NCBI GenBank assembly: GCA_030789695.1
Contig: CM061136.1
Location: 136,722,448-136,786,447, forward strand
Direction of reading: 5' to 3'
Origin: Scilla litardierei
Taxonomy: Eukaryota > Streptophyta > Magnoliopsida > Asparagales > Asparagaceae
Length of the DNA: 64,000 bases
Shown here: positions 54,001 through 64,000 of the stretch, piece after piece
Layout: every line of letters begins with the position of its first letter
How positions within the stretch are numbered: the first letter of the stretch is position 1
Made by a program: the position numbers and the translations under genes
The notes under the pieces: model-generated
Told to the model about the DNA's origin: nothing
Database searches by the model: none
Seen by the model: only the letters and a program-made list of their open reading frames with translations

Positions 54001-55963
54001 TGTAAGGGACCCTGTAGGGCTACACACACACACACACACATACACTAGAGGGTGGGTGAATAGTGTAATAGCAAGCAAAGTGCTTAATTAAAAGTTACTG
54101 AAATTAAAGCACAATAAGCAGCGGAAAATAAACAGAGTGCTCAACAACAACAAACACAAACACAAGGATTTTACCCTGGTTCCCCAAAACTTGGATACGT
54201 CCAGCCACACCAATATTCACTATATTTTCCACAAATAGAAGTGAATACAATCTCACACAGAGATACCTCACACAGAGGATTTAGGATTCCCACAAAGAGA
54301 TATCCTCACTCTCACACAGAGGATTTGTTCTTTCACACAGAAAGAACCAAACTCTCACAAAGAGAGTAACTCCCACAAAGAGAGTATCTAATTCCCACAA
54401 AGATAATTAGGGTTTCGAACATAAAACAAAACGAAATAACACTTACATATGCCTTGATATGATCTTACCAATGTGAAGAAGAAGGCATGCAAGTGAATGA
54501 CCAAGTGCTTGAGATTAGCTTTGATTGCACTTATCGATCTTTCTCTCTTCTAGGAATGAATCCTAATACTTCTCACTGGAGTGTATGAAAAAGATGAGAA
54601 GAAAGATGATCTCCAAGAAAGGAATGAGAATTTGATCCCTTGGAGAATTTCCCTATGAGCTAGCTTCAATGCATGAAGAGGAATGTGCTCATGAGAGGGA
54701 AAAAGGAGAGATTAGGAGTGGCTATTGATTCTCAAAGATATTCAATATTAACCAAGAGTTCTAAATGAACTAAGTCATCTCATATATATATGAAGCCAAG
54801 AAGAGCCCATAAAACCAGCTAAAAACCCAAAGGGAAGAAATCTGCAACCGCTAGATTTTAGCAGTTTATGGCCCAGTCAGTCGACTGATGAACAAGTGAT
54901 AGTCGACTGTTCAACGGCTAGAAAAATCCCAACGGCTATAATTTGATCCAGGACATTCGACTGTAAAAGACTACACAAGCGATTGTAAAACAGACAGTCG
55001 ACTGTGTATCCTTCATCAGGCGTCTGCTGCAGGGATGGACATAAAATAGAGAGATATGCAACTTTCGCACTTACGCCTTTCAGACGACTGATGGCCATTT
55101 CACAGGCGACTGTAAATATACAGGCGACTGTAAAAACTTCACTAGTCGCCTGTCTTGCAAATTGGGATGAAGCCCAGAAAATGCAAGATGCGCACAGTCG
55201 ACAATCAACCAATTCACAAGCGACTGTAGAAACACAGGCGACTGTAAATTGAACATCAGTCGACTGATGCAAAAAGCTCAAGAAGAGTCAATAAAAATGT
55301 TGACCTGAGCTATGCACCACAATCGACTATTGAAGGCTCTACAGGCGACTGAAAATCACCCAGTCGACTGTAAAACCTTTATCAGGCGACTGTTGGAGAG
55401 TCAGAGACTCCAAATGAGTCTTTGGGCAAGATGAACCTATTGGGTTGGATTCTATGATAATCCTAAGGCTCACTAAGATGGTTAAATGCATATGCATGAG
55501 AGTATGCCCATCTATCAAGGCATCACAATAATCCTAGACTCAAAAAGAGAAATGCAAGTAATAGAAATTACATGGATTACATATAGCATCTCCTAAAGTC
55601 TAAGTCTTTAAGCTCATGAAACCTTGATGCTCTCCATCATCTCCAAGCTTTGGCACTTCTTAATGAGCTTCCCTTCATCAAGCTCCAAGCTTTGGCAATG
55701 CTCCTCTAGATGTCCATCCATCATCATGCTCCAAGCTTTAGCTTCATTAGATGATCTTCATGACTCCATCCAAGCTTGAGCACACCATCACTCTTGGAGG
55801 TCTTTAAGATATCCCTTGTAATATCCTCCAAGCATTATGCTTAGTCTCATCAATATATAATCATTAAGATAAACTGAGACTAAAACATAAGATTGATTAG
55901 CACACTATCATAATGTACTGATCATCATCAAAATAACGTTAGTCTTGAAACCAAGAACTAACA
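54001..55963 (-). mobile_element. Solo LTR (minus orientation) inserted in the Copia LTR
   Basis: This ~1963-bp segment is absent from the matching point of the 3' LTR (62202-62205). On the minus strand it begins TGTTAGTTCTTGG and ends GTCCCTTACA, as an LTR should. Imperfect copies of CT(C)TTG flank it. It has no coding content. It carries repeated cacaaagaga(g) motifs (54250-54400) and many (c/a)aggcgactgtaaa / agtcgactg words (54880-55395). Confidence 0.8.
54880..55395 (-). repeat. Dispersed CAGGCGACTGTAAA / CAGTCGACTG motif array
   Basis: At least fifteen copies of a 10-14 bp motif centred on (G/C)GACTG occur in both orientations at irregular spacing of 15-60 bp. The word AGTCGACT is self-complementary. 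Confidence 0.75.
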
Positions 55964-57174
55964 CTCTTGGAGTCGACTACCAAAGGATGGAATCGACTAC
56001 CAGCTAAGCAGAATTTTTCAATGAAATTCTCTGAGAGTCGACTACCTCAGTAGGGAGTCTGCTACCAGCTATCGTTTTTCCTCTACGATTTTGCTTCCCG
56101 ATTTCACTCCATTTCCTTATTTGAATAGACTAAAAGTCAATCATTTTTCAAATTTGAAATCCTTTTTGAAACTCTATAAATAGGAGCCTCATTGAGATCA
56201 TTTGAGACACCAATCTCTCTATTCTTTGAGCTACAATTCTGATCTAAAATCTCTCATTGCTCTTGTTTACTCTCAACGCTAATACAGATTTCTGTTCTAA
56301 TATTCTGATATCAGTTTTTATTTCTGAATTTCTTTTGAGATCTATCTAATACTTTGGCTATTTTAAAATTGGGTTTTAAATTCCTTACTCTATAAATTTT
56401 CATTCTTGAAAGGATTTTGAAAACTAGAGATCTAGATCCCAACGCATCATCTTATATTATTTGTGTGATCTAAAGATCTATTTAAATTCTTTTAGCCACT
56501 TAAACGCACAATTGCAATATTTATTTTGGCTATAGAATTTCGGGTGTAAACCAATCTCCATCAATATTGTGGAGAATTGGATTTTTATTTGTATTTGGGA
56601 TTCCCCTTTGTGATAAGGGACGGTGTAAATCCTAGACAAGTCTGGGTGATTGGAAAAACCTAGTTAAGACTGGGTCGTTGAAAATCCTAACGGGTGAAGT
56701 TAGATAATTGTATTGCCAAGGCAATAGTGGATTAAATCTCGTACCGGATTGGTCGGGGACTGGATGTACCCAGGTTGCGGAGAACCAGGATAAAAATTGC
56801 TTGTCTCTGCATTTGCTTTTCGGTGATTGTTTATATTTCTTGTACACGCATCTTTCATTTGCTAATATCATATCTTTGTAATTTCTTGTTCATTTATTCT
56901 TGCAAAGCTTATTTGTTTAATTCCGATGTGTAAAGATCTCTTACCTGATTGTAATCTTATCTCTTTCACATTATTTGTAAGATTATTTTGTTGATTAAGA
57001 ACCAAGCGTAGATCACTCTACTTGGTTTCTTAGGCAACATTAGAAGGGTTTTATTTGTGCTATTGTTAATGATCAAAAAAGTTTATTATTTGAACAACAC
57101 TATTCAACCCCCCTTATAGTGTTGTTTGCCATCCACAGGATCCAACAATTGGTACCAAAGCAAGGTCAAAGGCG

Positions 57175-58244
57175 ATGTCATCAACAACGTTTTGTCCTCC
57201 CGAGTACAGTATTCATATACCACCAATCTTCGACGACAACTTCTATTCTTAATGGCAAAGAAGAATGAGATCTTCTTGGAGGCACAAGATCTAAAGTACA
57301 CGAGATTTCTTAGAGAACCATATGAGATTACAACCATGCCACAAACTCAATGGAATCTGGATGAAGAAGAAGCTTACTTCAGAAACATAAAGGTAATACA
57401 TCTAATTTATATTGGTTTAACTAATAAGATGTTAGATCTTGTAGAAGAGGCAGATACAGCACACCAAATCCTCAACATATTGGATGAGAGATTCGGATCT
57501 AATTCAAACTTGATTCAAACACCAATGGAGACAATCAAATTTAATGGAAAAGAAATATGCATGATGGCTCGTCAAGACGACAAAAATGAGGTTAGTGATT
57601 CTAGTTCCGATGAGAAAAATGATTTTGATATTGCTAGTGCATATGAAAATCTATACAGAGAGTATGAACGATTGACACGGAAACACAGAACCTTGGACAA
57701 AAAGCATAAAAATTTGCATGAGGAACATGATAATCTCAAAAATAAATTTGACTCTCTAGCTAATGAATATGAGTGCATAAAACATTATTGTAATGATCAT
57801 AAAGAGTTGAAAATCAAGTATGATAGATTAGTTTGTGATCATGATGCTTTGAAAGTTGAACATGTTGTATATGTCTCTACTTTGAGTGATAAGTTCAATA
57901 TTCTCACAAATGATATAGTTTCAAGTAAGTTCAAACATGCGGAACTTGTTCTACGACTTGAAAAGGTTAAGAACAAACCAAATGTGAAAGCTACTTTATC
58001 TTGTATACATTCATCCACTTCATATGATAAATCTGTTCAAAATATTGTGCATAAGGATGTGAAACAATATGCTTCTGTTTATGGCAAGAATGCTAAGCAC
58101 ATTCATACCTTTCATCACAATGTTTCTCGTTACAATTATGTCACACACAATGCACATCATATACATGATTCAAATAGATTCGCTAGAAATAATACTGTTT
58201 GGGAGCCAAGATATTTGAGCAATCATGACCACCATGTTAAATAG
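57175..58244 (+). pseudogene. Copia gag, truncated
   Basis: ATG at 57175 opens MSSTTFCPPEYSIHIPP. A frameshift or stop follows near 57250, after which the frame ILNILDERFGSNSNL continues. A coiled coil (ENLYREYERLTRKHRTLDKK) and a His/Asn-rich end follow, with TAA at 58242-58244. Part of the UBN2-like gag core and the CCHC zinc knuckle are absent, so the copy is internally deleted as well as frameshifted. Confidence 0.8.
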
Positions 58245-58386
58245 TATGCATAGGAAATCAAATTCAAATCGAACTTGGATTCCCATTAAATGATCCTTAC
58301 ATACATGCATCTATTAGGGTATCCACGTGCTTCATGTATATCTATTTGATACCTAATACTTAGGATTGTATGAATAGATAAAAATT

Positions 58387-61300
58387 ATGTCTAACAACTC
58401 GGACTTAATCATAAGTGGGTACCAACTACGCTTAATTATTTTCTTTCAGGACAAGTGGATAATGGAAAGCGGATGCTCCGCATACATGACATGGAACGTG
58501 AAATTGCTTAGTGCTTTAAAAATGTACGATGGAGGAACCGTAACCTTTGGCAACAATAAGAAAGGTAAAATTATTGGCATATGTAACATCGGCAACCCTT
58601 CGAAGCTACTCATCAAAGATGTCAGTTTGGTAAGCGGGCTAAAGCACAATTTGATAAGCATAAGCCAATTATGCGATAAAGGTTTGAAGGTTATTTTTAC
58701 TCTTGATGCTTGCTTAGTTTATGATAAAGATATGAAAACCATTCTTGTTAAAGGTAAGCAAGTAGAAAATATTTATGTGCTTAGATTAAGCGATTATGAT
58801 TCAAATGTTTGATTGATTGTTTTAACAAATGACCCGTTGCTATGTCACAGACGTTTTGGTCATATAAACATCAAAAACATGAGTAAGATATCTAGGAAAG
58901 AGTTGGTGCTTCGACGTCCAAAATTGAATTTTAAATTAGATAAAGTATGTGACTCATGTCAATTTGGCAAAATGCATAAAAGTACATTTAAGAGTATTGG
59001 AGCTCTTAGTTCGAATATGCCACTTGAGCTACTCCATATGGACTTGTTTGGCCCGACTAGAACTCCATCTCTTTATGACTCTAAATACGTATTTGTCATA
59101 GTTGATGATTTCACATGATACCCATGGGTATTATTCTTAGTTCATAAGAATAATGCTTTCCGTGAGTTTAAAACATTTTTCAAGAGAATTGGACGATTAT
59201 ACTCTTTGAAAGTTCTTTCTTTGAGAAGTGATCACGGCGGTGAATTTGAAAATGAACACTTCAAAAGATTTTGCACAAAACAAGGCATTTCTCATACTTT
59301 TGCTTTTCCTAGAGCTGCTCCTCAAAATGGGTAGTTGAAAGGACAAATAGAACACTCCAAGAGTGTGCACGAACAATGTTGTGTGAAAGTAACCTTCCAA
59401 AATATTTTTGGGCCGAAGCTATAGCAACCGCATGCAATATTCAAAACAAAGTTTTAATAAGAAAACCTTTTGAAAAGACTTATTATGAATTATTGCTCCA
59501 ACGAATTCCGAAAGTATCTTATTTCAGAGTCTTTGGTTGTAAATACTATATTCTAAACACCAAAGATAACCTAGATAAATTTGACTCCAAAGCAGATGAA
59601 TGCATATTTATCGGTTACTCTTTGCATAGTAAAGCATATAGAATTTACAACAAAAATACCGAAACCATTGTTGAAACTATGCATGTAACATTTGATGAAT
59701 CTCTCTCTAATAAGGCTCATATTAATATTGATGATGATAGTGTACCTATTGCACCTACTTCGGATACTAACATTTCCAACTCCTTACCAAAATCCTTTCT
59801 TGAAATTACACATCATCCACACACACAAGTTATAGGTGATATTGATGCAGGTGTTAGAACTAGATCACAAATAGAACACATGTCACATGTTGCTTTTGTT
59901 TCTAACATTGCGCCCAAAAAGGTAGATGAGGCTTTTGTAGATGAAGCATGGATTGAAGCCATGCAATAAGAACTTCTACAATTTAAGAGAAATCAGGTAT
60001 GTGAGTTAGTTTCCAGACCGAAAGATCGTCCAGTTATCGACACAAAATGGGTGTACCAAAATAAACTAGACGAAGACGGAAATGTGGTAAGAAATAAAGC
60101 AAGGTTAGTGGCACATGGATATTCACAAGAAGAATGTATTGATTTCGATGAAACTTTTGCTCCTGTTACTAGACTAGAATCCATTAGGATGTTGCTTGCA
60201 TTCGCATCATATAAAGATTTTAAATTATACCAAATGGATGTAAAGAGTGCATTCCTGAATGGTTATATAAAGGAGGAAGTTTTCGTTGAACAACCTCCCG
60301 ATTTTGAACATGATAAGAAAATAGAATATGTGTATAAGCTAAATAAAGCATTATATGGCCTGAAACAAGCTTCAAGAGCTTGGAATGAAAGATTGAGAAA
60401 ATTCTTAATCGACTCAGGATATAATGTTGGAAAAATAGATACTACATTATTTGTTAAGAAAATTCATGATGATATCATTCTTATTCAAATATATGTAGAC
60501 GTTATTATTTTTGCATCTACTAACGAAGAACTTTGTCGAGAGTTTGCTAAGTTAATGCAGGAAGAATTCGAAATGAGCCATATGGGCGAGCTTACATACT
60601 TCCTCGGACTACAAATTAAACAAGCAAAAGAAGGAACCTTCATTCATCAAACGAAGTATGCCAAAGACCTAACCAAAAGGTTCGGAATGGAGACTGCATC
60701 AGGGAAGAATATACCGATGGCTACATCAACTTCTTTAGACAAAGATGAAGCAGGTACAAAGGTTGATCAGAAAACATATCGAGGTATGATCGGTTCTTTG
60801 CTATACTTAACTGCAAGCCGACCCGATATAATGTTAAGTGTATGTGCTTGTGCTAGATTTCAATGTGATCCTAGGGAATCACACCTTAAAACAGTAAAAT
60901 ACATATTTAGATATCTTAAAACCACTTCTGACTTTGGATTGTTTTATCCCAAAGGTAGCACATTTGATTTAACTTCCTATAGTGACTCAGACTATGCTGG
61001 TTGTAAAGCCACTAGAAAAAGTACAAGTGGAACATGTCATTTTTTGGACATTCCCTTGTTTCGTGGTTTAGCAAAAAGCAAAGTTCAGTCTCACTATCAA
61101 CTACTGTGGCAGAATATATAGCTGCCGGACTTGCTTGTGCTCAAGTACTTTGGATGAGACAAGTCCTAGTAGATTATGGTATTAATACATCTACATGTAT
61201 AATTTATTGTGATAATAAAGCACTATTAATCTCACGAATTTTTTTTTCTTCATCCTAGAACAAAACATATAGATATTAGACACAGATTCATAGATGATCA

Positions 61301-61440
61301 CTGTGTCAAAAAGGATGTTGAACTTAAATATGTACCCTCTGATCATCAAGTTACAGATATACTCACGAAGCCCTTGCAAAAGGATGTATTTTCAAAACAT
61401 CGTCGAAATTTGGGTATCATGGGAGAAAAAGAGCTGAGTA
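58387..61440 (+). pseudogene. Copia pol (protease, integrase, RT, RNase H), broken
   Basis: The protease reads IMESGCSAYMT, where the catalytic Asp is Glu. The GAG-pre-integrase region has CHRRFGHINI and CDSCQFGK. The integrase core has HMDLFGPTRTP, SDHGGEFEN and a broken PQNG-x-E region. RT runs from [20 protein letters not shown] and has YVDV in place of YVDD. RNase H has SYSDSDYAG and, after a frameshift near 61035, [12 protein letters not shown]. Stops are seen near 58810, 59118, 59333 and 59968, and frameshifts near 59350, 61035 and 61245. No functional product is possible. Confidence 0.92.
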
Positions 61441-61669
61441 TAGATTAATCTCCTTTTGTTTATGTTGTTTCTCATTTGTCATCTTTTTGATTGATGACAA
61501 GGGGAGAAAAGGAGTAAAATGCAAAAATGAGAATGAATATCTTGTTATGCCAGCTTTGATGCAGGGGGAGTACCTCATCTAAGCAGGGGGAGTAAGTTAT
61601 CTTACTTGGTATTTTATTGAGCGAATATTCATTTATTCATCTTATTTTTCATTTGGGTGTCATCATCAA

Positions 61670-61681
61670 AAAGGGGGAGAG
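61670..61681 (+). other. Polypurine tract of the Copia element
   Basis: aaagggggagag lies immediately before the 3' LTR. Similar ggggga tracts occur at about 61500, 61566 and 61588, as is common in SIRE-type elements. Confidence 0.75.
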
Positions 61682-62941
61682 TGATGGGAAATCGAATCCC
61701 ACCCCTAAGTGGTTTTGATGATGAACACACCAAATGATATAAGTGTACTAATTACACTACAACTTAAGTGTGCAGGTTTATGCGATTGATAGCTTTATGC
61801 ATACTCCAAAGAAGCTCAACCACACTCAGAAGATGGAGACGAATTTGCAAGCTCTACTTCAAGCATAAGTATAGCTCAATGATGAAGCTCATGCAAGTGC
61901 TCAAGCTTAATGAAGAAGAGCTCAAATTCAAGAGAAGCGCGCATCTACTGCAAACGTCTGATCGGCTTCCTGAAGGTCTCGTCTAAGTCTAGTGTGTGAG
62001 TTGGTTTCTTTAGTACTATGTTAAAGCCAAGCTAATATTGCGCGCGCGCACACACACAAAATGATTTTAAAGCAAAAACATTTTTAAATGTTTTTAAACT
62101 CTTGAGAGCATTTGCTAGTTGATTTAATTCTTAATAGTCAACCTCCAAACACCCAGGAGTTGATTACACATCTTGCTAGCTGAGTTTCAGTGAAAAGTGC
62201 TCTGGGAGTCGACTACCAAAGGAATGAGTCGACTACCAGCTGAGCAGAATTTTTCAATGAAATTCTCCGAGAGTCGACTACCTCAGTAGGGAGTCGACTA
62301 CCAGCTGTCATTTTTACTCTACGATTCTGCTTCCCGATTTCACTCCATTTCTTTATTTGATTGGAGTGAAAGTCAATCATTTTTGAAATTTGAAATCCTT
62401 TTCGAAGCTCTATAAATAGGAGCCTCATTGAGATCATTTGAGACACCACTCTCTCTATTCTTTGAGCTACAATTCTGATCTAAAATCTCTCATTGCTTTT
62501 GTTTACTCTTAACTCTAATAGCTAGATTTCCGTTCTAATATTCTGATCTCAGTTTTATTTCTGAATTTCTTTTGAGATCTATCTTATACTTTGGCTATTT
62601 TAAAATTGGTTTTTAAATTCCTTACTCTTTAAATTTTCATTTTTGAAAGGATTTTGAAACCTAGAGATCTAGATCACAATGAATCATCTTATATTCTTTG
62701 TGTGATCTAAAGATCTATTTAAATTCTTTTAGCCACTTAAACGCACAATTGCAATATTTATCTTGGCTATGGAATTTCGGGTGTAAACCAATCTCCATCA
62801 ATATTGTGGAGAATTGGATTTTTATTTGTATTTGGAATTCCCCTTTGTGATAAGGGATGGTGTAAATCGTAGACAAGTCTAGGTGGTTGGAAAAACATAG
62901 TTAAGGCTGGGTCGTTGGAAATCCTAACTGCTGAAGTTAGG
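61682..62941 (+). repeat. 3' LTR of the Copia element, partial
   Basis: 1260 bp from TGATGGGAAATC, closely matching the 5' LTR, interrupted by a new LTR at 62942 following the word gttagg. Four gagtcgactacc motifs occur at 62210-62300. Confidence 0.88.
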
Positions 62942-64000
62942 TGATCACTCCATATTTTACACCTTTTTTCTGCTTGTTTGCATGCCATTTGGATCGCCCA
63001 TATCGCGTTTTTCACGATTATTCGACAATATTGCGATGCTTTTCACAATTTCTTGTTTTTGTCGTATTTTAGGAGATTTGGAGCGATTTGGAGTGATTCT
63101 GAGATGCACCCACTCCAGAGTGTCACCCGTGACTCTTCTGAGGGGAATTCTGCGATTGGAGAGGAGTGGAAGAAGAAAGAACGTCGTAGGAGCGACGAGG
63201 AAGCAAAAATACGAAGATTGGGCATTTTCAGCATGCCACTCGGCAGAGTGAAGGAGTCACTCGGCCGAGCATCGACAGCCCGCTCGGCAAGCCAGATCGG
63301 ACACGCAACAGACTCCATATCAGCGTGTACTCGGCCGAGCATCGCCAGACCACTCGGCCGAGCACGGATACACCACTTGCCCGAGTGGCATCAAGACGAC
63401 GGCAACCAAAATTCCCAAGTTACTGTAATCCGTCAGTCAGCCCCGAGTTCTGACTCGGCCGAGTGAAGAAATACCATCGGTCGAGCGAAGAAAGTCACTC
63501 GGCCAAGTGACTCCCGAGGAGACGACCCCCAAAAGTACAGACTTACTGGAATCCGTCAGGGTCCGTCACTCGGCCGAGTGACATTTGTCACTCGGCCGAG
63601 TGAGCCGCGCTGCCTGTAGCGTAAAGTGCGATTTTCAAGCTGCGCAGGGGCAATTTTGTCACAGTTTTTTGGGTGATTTTGGGGGGTATTTAACCCCAGT
63701 TTTTAACCTAGTTTAGAGAGCTTTTTCTCATACTTTTGGCAGCCCTTTTTGAATACTTTTTAGGAGATTAGATTTGGTTCTTTTGGAGAGAGATAAAAGT
63801 GTTAATTTGTTGGATGCTATTGAAACTTCATTGGTTTGTCTCTCTTTCTATCAAAAACCTCATTTTTATTGATATATTGTCTATTGCAATGATTTCTATT
63901 GATATTTCTATTGAATTTCTAATGATTTGCATTATGAATTGTGAGTAGTTCTATCGTCTTAGGGCGTAGGGATGAACCCTACGAACCCTATTTCTAATTT
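62942..64000 (+). mobile_element. Athila-like gypsy LTR, partial, inserted in the Copia LTR
   Basis: Begins TGATCACTCCATATTTTACA at the point where the Copia 3' LTR departs from its 5' copy. A TATA-like gtatttaacc (about 63686) is followed by a T-rich, then AT-rich leader, as in the U3-R-U5 of large gypsy LTRs. No internal genes are reached before the window ends. The lineage is judged from the LTR style only. Confidence 0.65.
63236..63605 (+). repeat. Palindromic CACTCGGCCGAGTG motif cluster
   Basis: About ten copies of (c)actcggc(c/a)gag(t/c)g, several of them perfect 12-14 bp palindromes. They are dispersed over 370 bp of the U3-like region and end in a pair separated by only ten bases at 63573-63601. 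Confidence 0.9.

Larger units (their letters stand above)
53484..57157 (+). repeat. 5' LTR of the Copia element, split by a solo LTR
   Basis: Begins TGATGGGAAATC and ends TCCAACA. It matches the 3' LTR to about 53996. After the inserted 54001-55963 segment the match resumes at about 55965. It contains four gagtcgacta(c/t)c motifs. Confidence 0.88.
53484..64000 (+). mobile_element. SIRE-like Copia retrotransposon, dead, with two nested insertions
   Basis: The 5' LTR 53484-57157 (1711 bp without its insert) and the 3' LTR from 61682 begin TGATGGGAAATCGAATCCCA. The PBS region TTGGTACCAAAGC starts at 57159. The interior carries gag, protease, integrase, RT and RNase H in Copia order, then a spacer with repeated ggggga tracts and a final aaaaagggggagag before the 3' LTR. 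The LARD-like element is its insertion site. The 3' LTR is interrupted at 62942 and would continue beyond the window. Large LTRs and repeated purine tracts fit the SIRE/Maximus lineage. Confidence 0.88.

Overview
The window looks like a flowering-plant nuclear genome. It holds spliced exons with GT-AG introns, a chloroplast-type isoamylase gene, and dense nested LTR retrotransposons of plant-specific lineages (Tat/Retand-like, chromovirus, SIRE-like Copia, and an Athila-like LTR). The species cannot be named from the sequence. Only two cellular genes are seen. One is the 3' two-thirds of an isoamylase 3 (ISA3) starch-debranching enzyme gene on the plus strand, with 14 exons between 24197 and 41060. 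The other is a small intact single-exon gene on the minus strand (41184-41612), which is tail-to-tail with ISA3.

Bases 1-24196 are nested transposons lying upstream of the first visible ISA3 exon. If the 5' exons are off-window to the left, this is one intron of more than 24 kb. From left to right the stretch holds: (i) the 3' half of a plus-strand Tat-lineage element, with two tandem, diverged antisense accessory genes and a 3' LTR at 6846-7974; (ii) a decayed minus-strand gag (7975-9756) followed by what appears to be that element's roughly 3.15 kb 5' LTR, split by two later insertions; (iii) a very young chromovirus (10764-16636, TSD GAATT) disabled by two single-base deletions; (iv) an old gypsy-like element (16829-21118, TSD ATAGT) lacking most of pol; (v) a degraded LTR at about 23199-23716.

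The second visible ISA3 intron is 10.3 kb because of a decayed chromovirus (25682-31941, again with TSD GAATT), a fold-back MITE and microsatellites. Another ISA3 intron carries a near-complete 0.63 kb palindrome whose arms contain tRNA-like sequence. The ISA3 reading frame is open across all 14 exons, with the GH13 catalytic residues present.

From 43034 onward a second transposon cluster begins. It opens with a minus-strand Tat-lineage deletion derivative (43034-50149, TSD CGAAC), in which gag is joined directly to the integrase C-terminus and the 3' region is filled by a satellite-like array of about 87 bp units. Next is a non-coding LTR element whose LTRs are built from short arrays (50352-53483). 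It is interrupted by a dead SIRE-like Copia element (53484 to beyond the window), which in turn is interrupted by a solo LTR (54001-55963) and by an Athila-like LTR carrying a palindromic CTCGGCCGAG array (62942-64000).

The most unusual content is the antisense, intron-containing, TATA-driven gene pair inside the Tat element, with a recognisable stump of the same gene in the second Tat element. Next are the chain of about eleven hairpins inside an intact chromovirus gag, and the fold-back element in ISA3.
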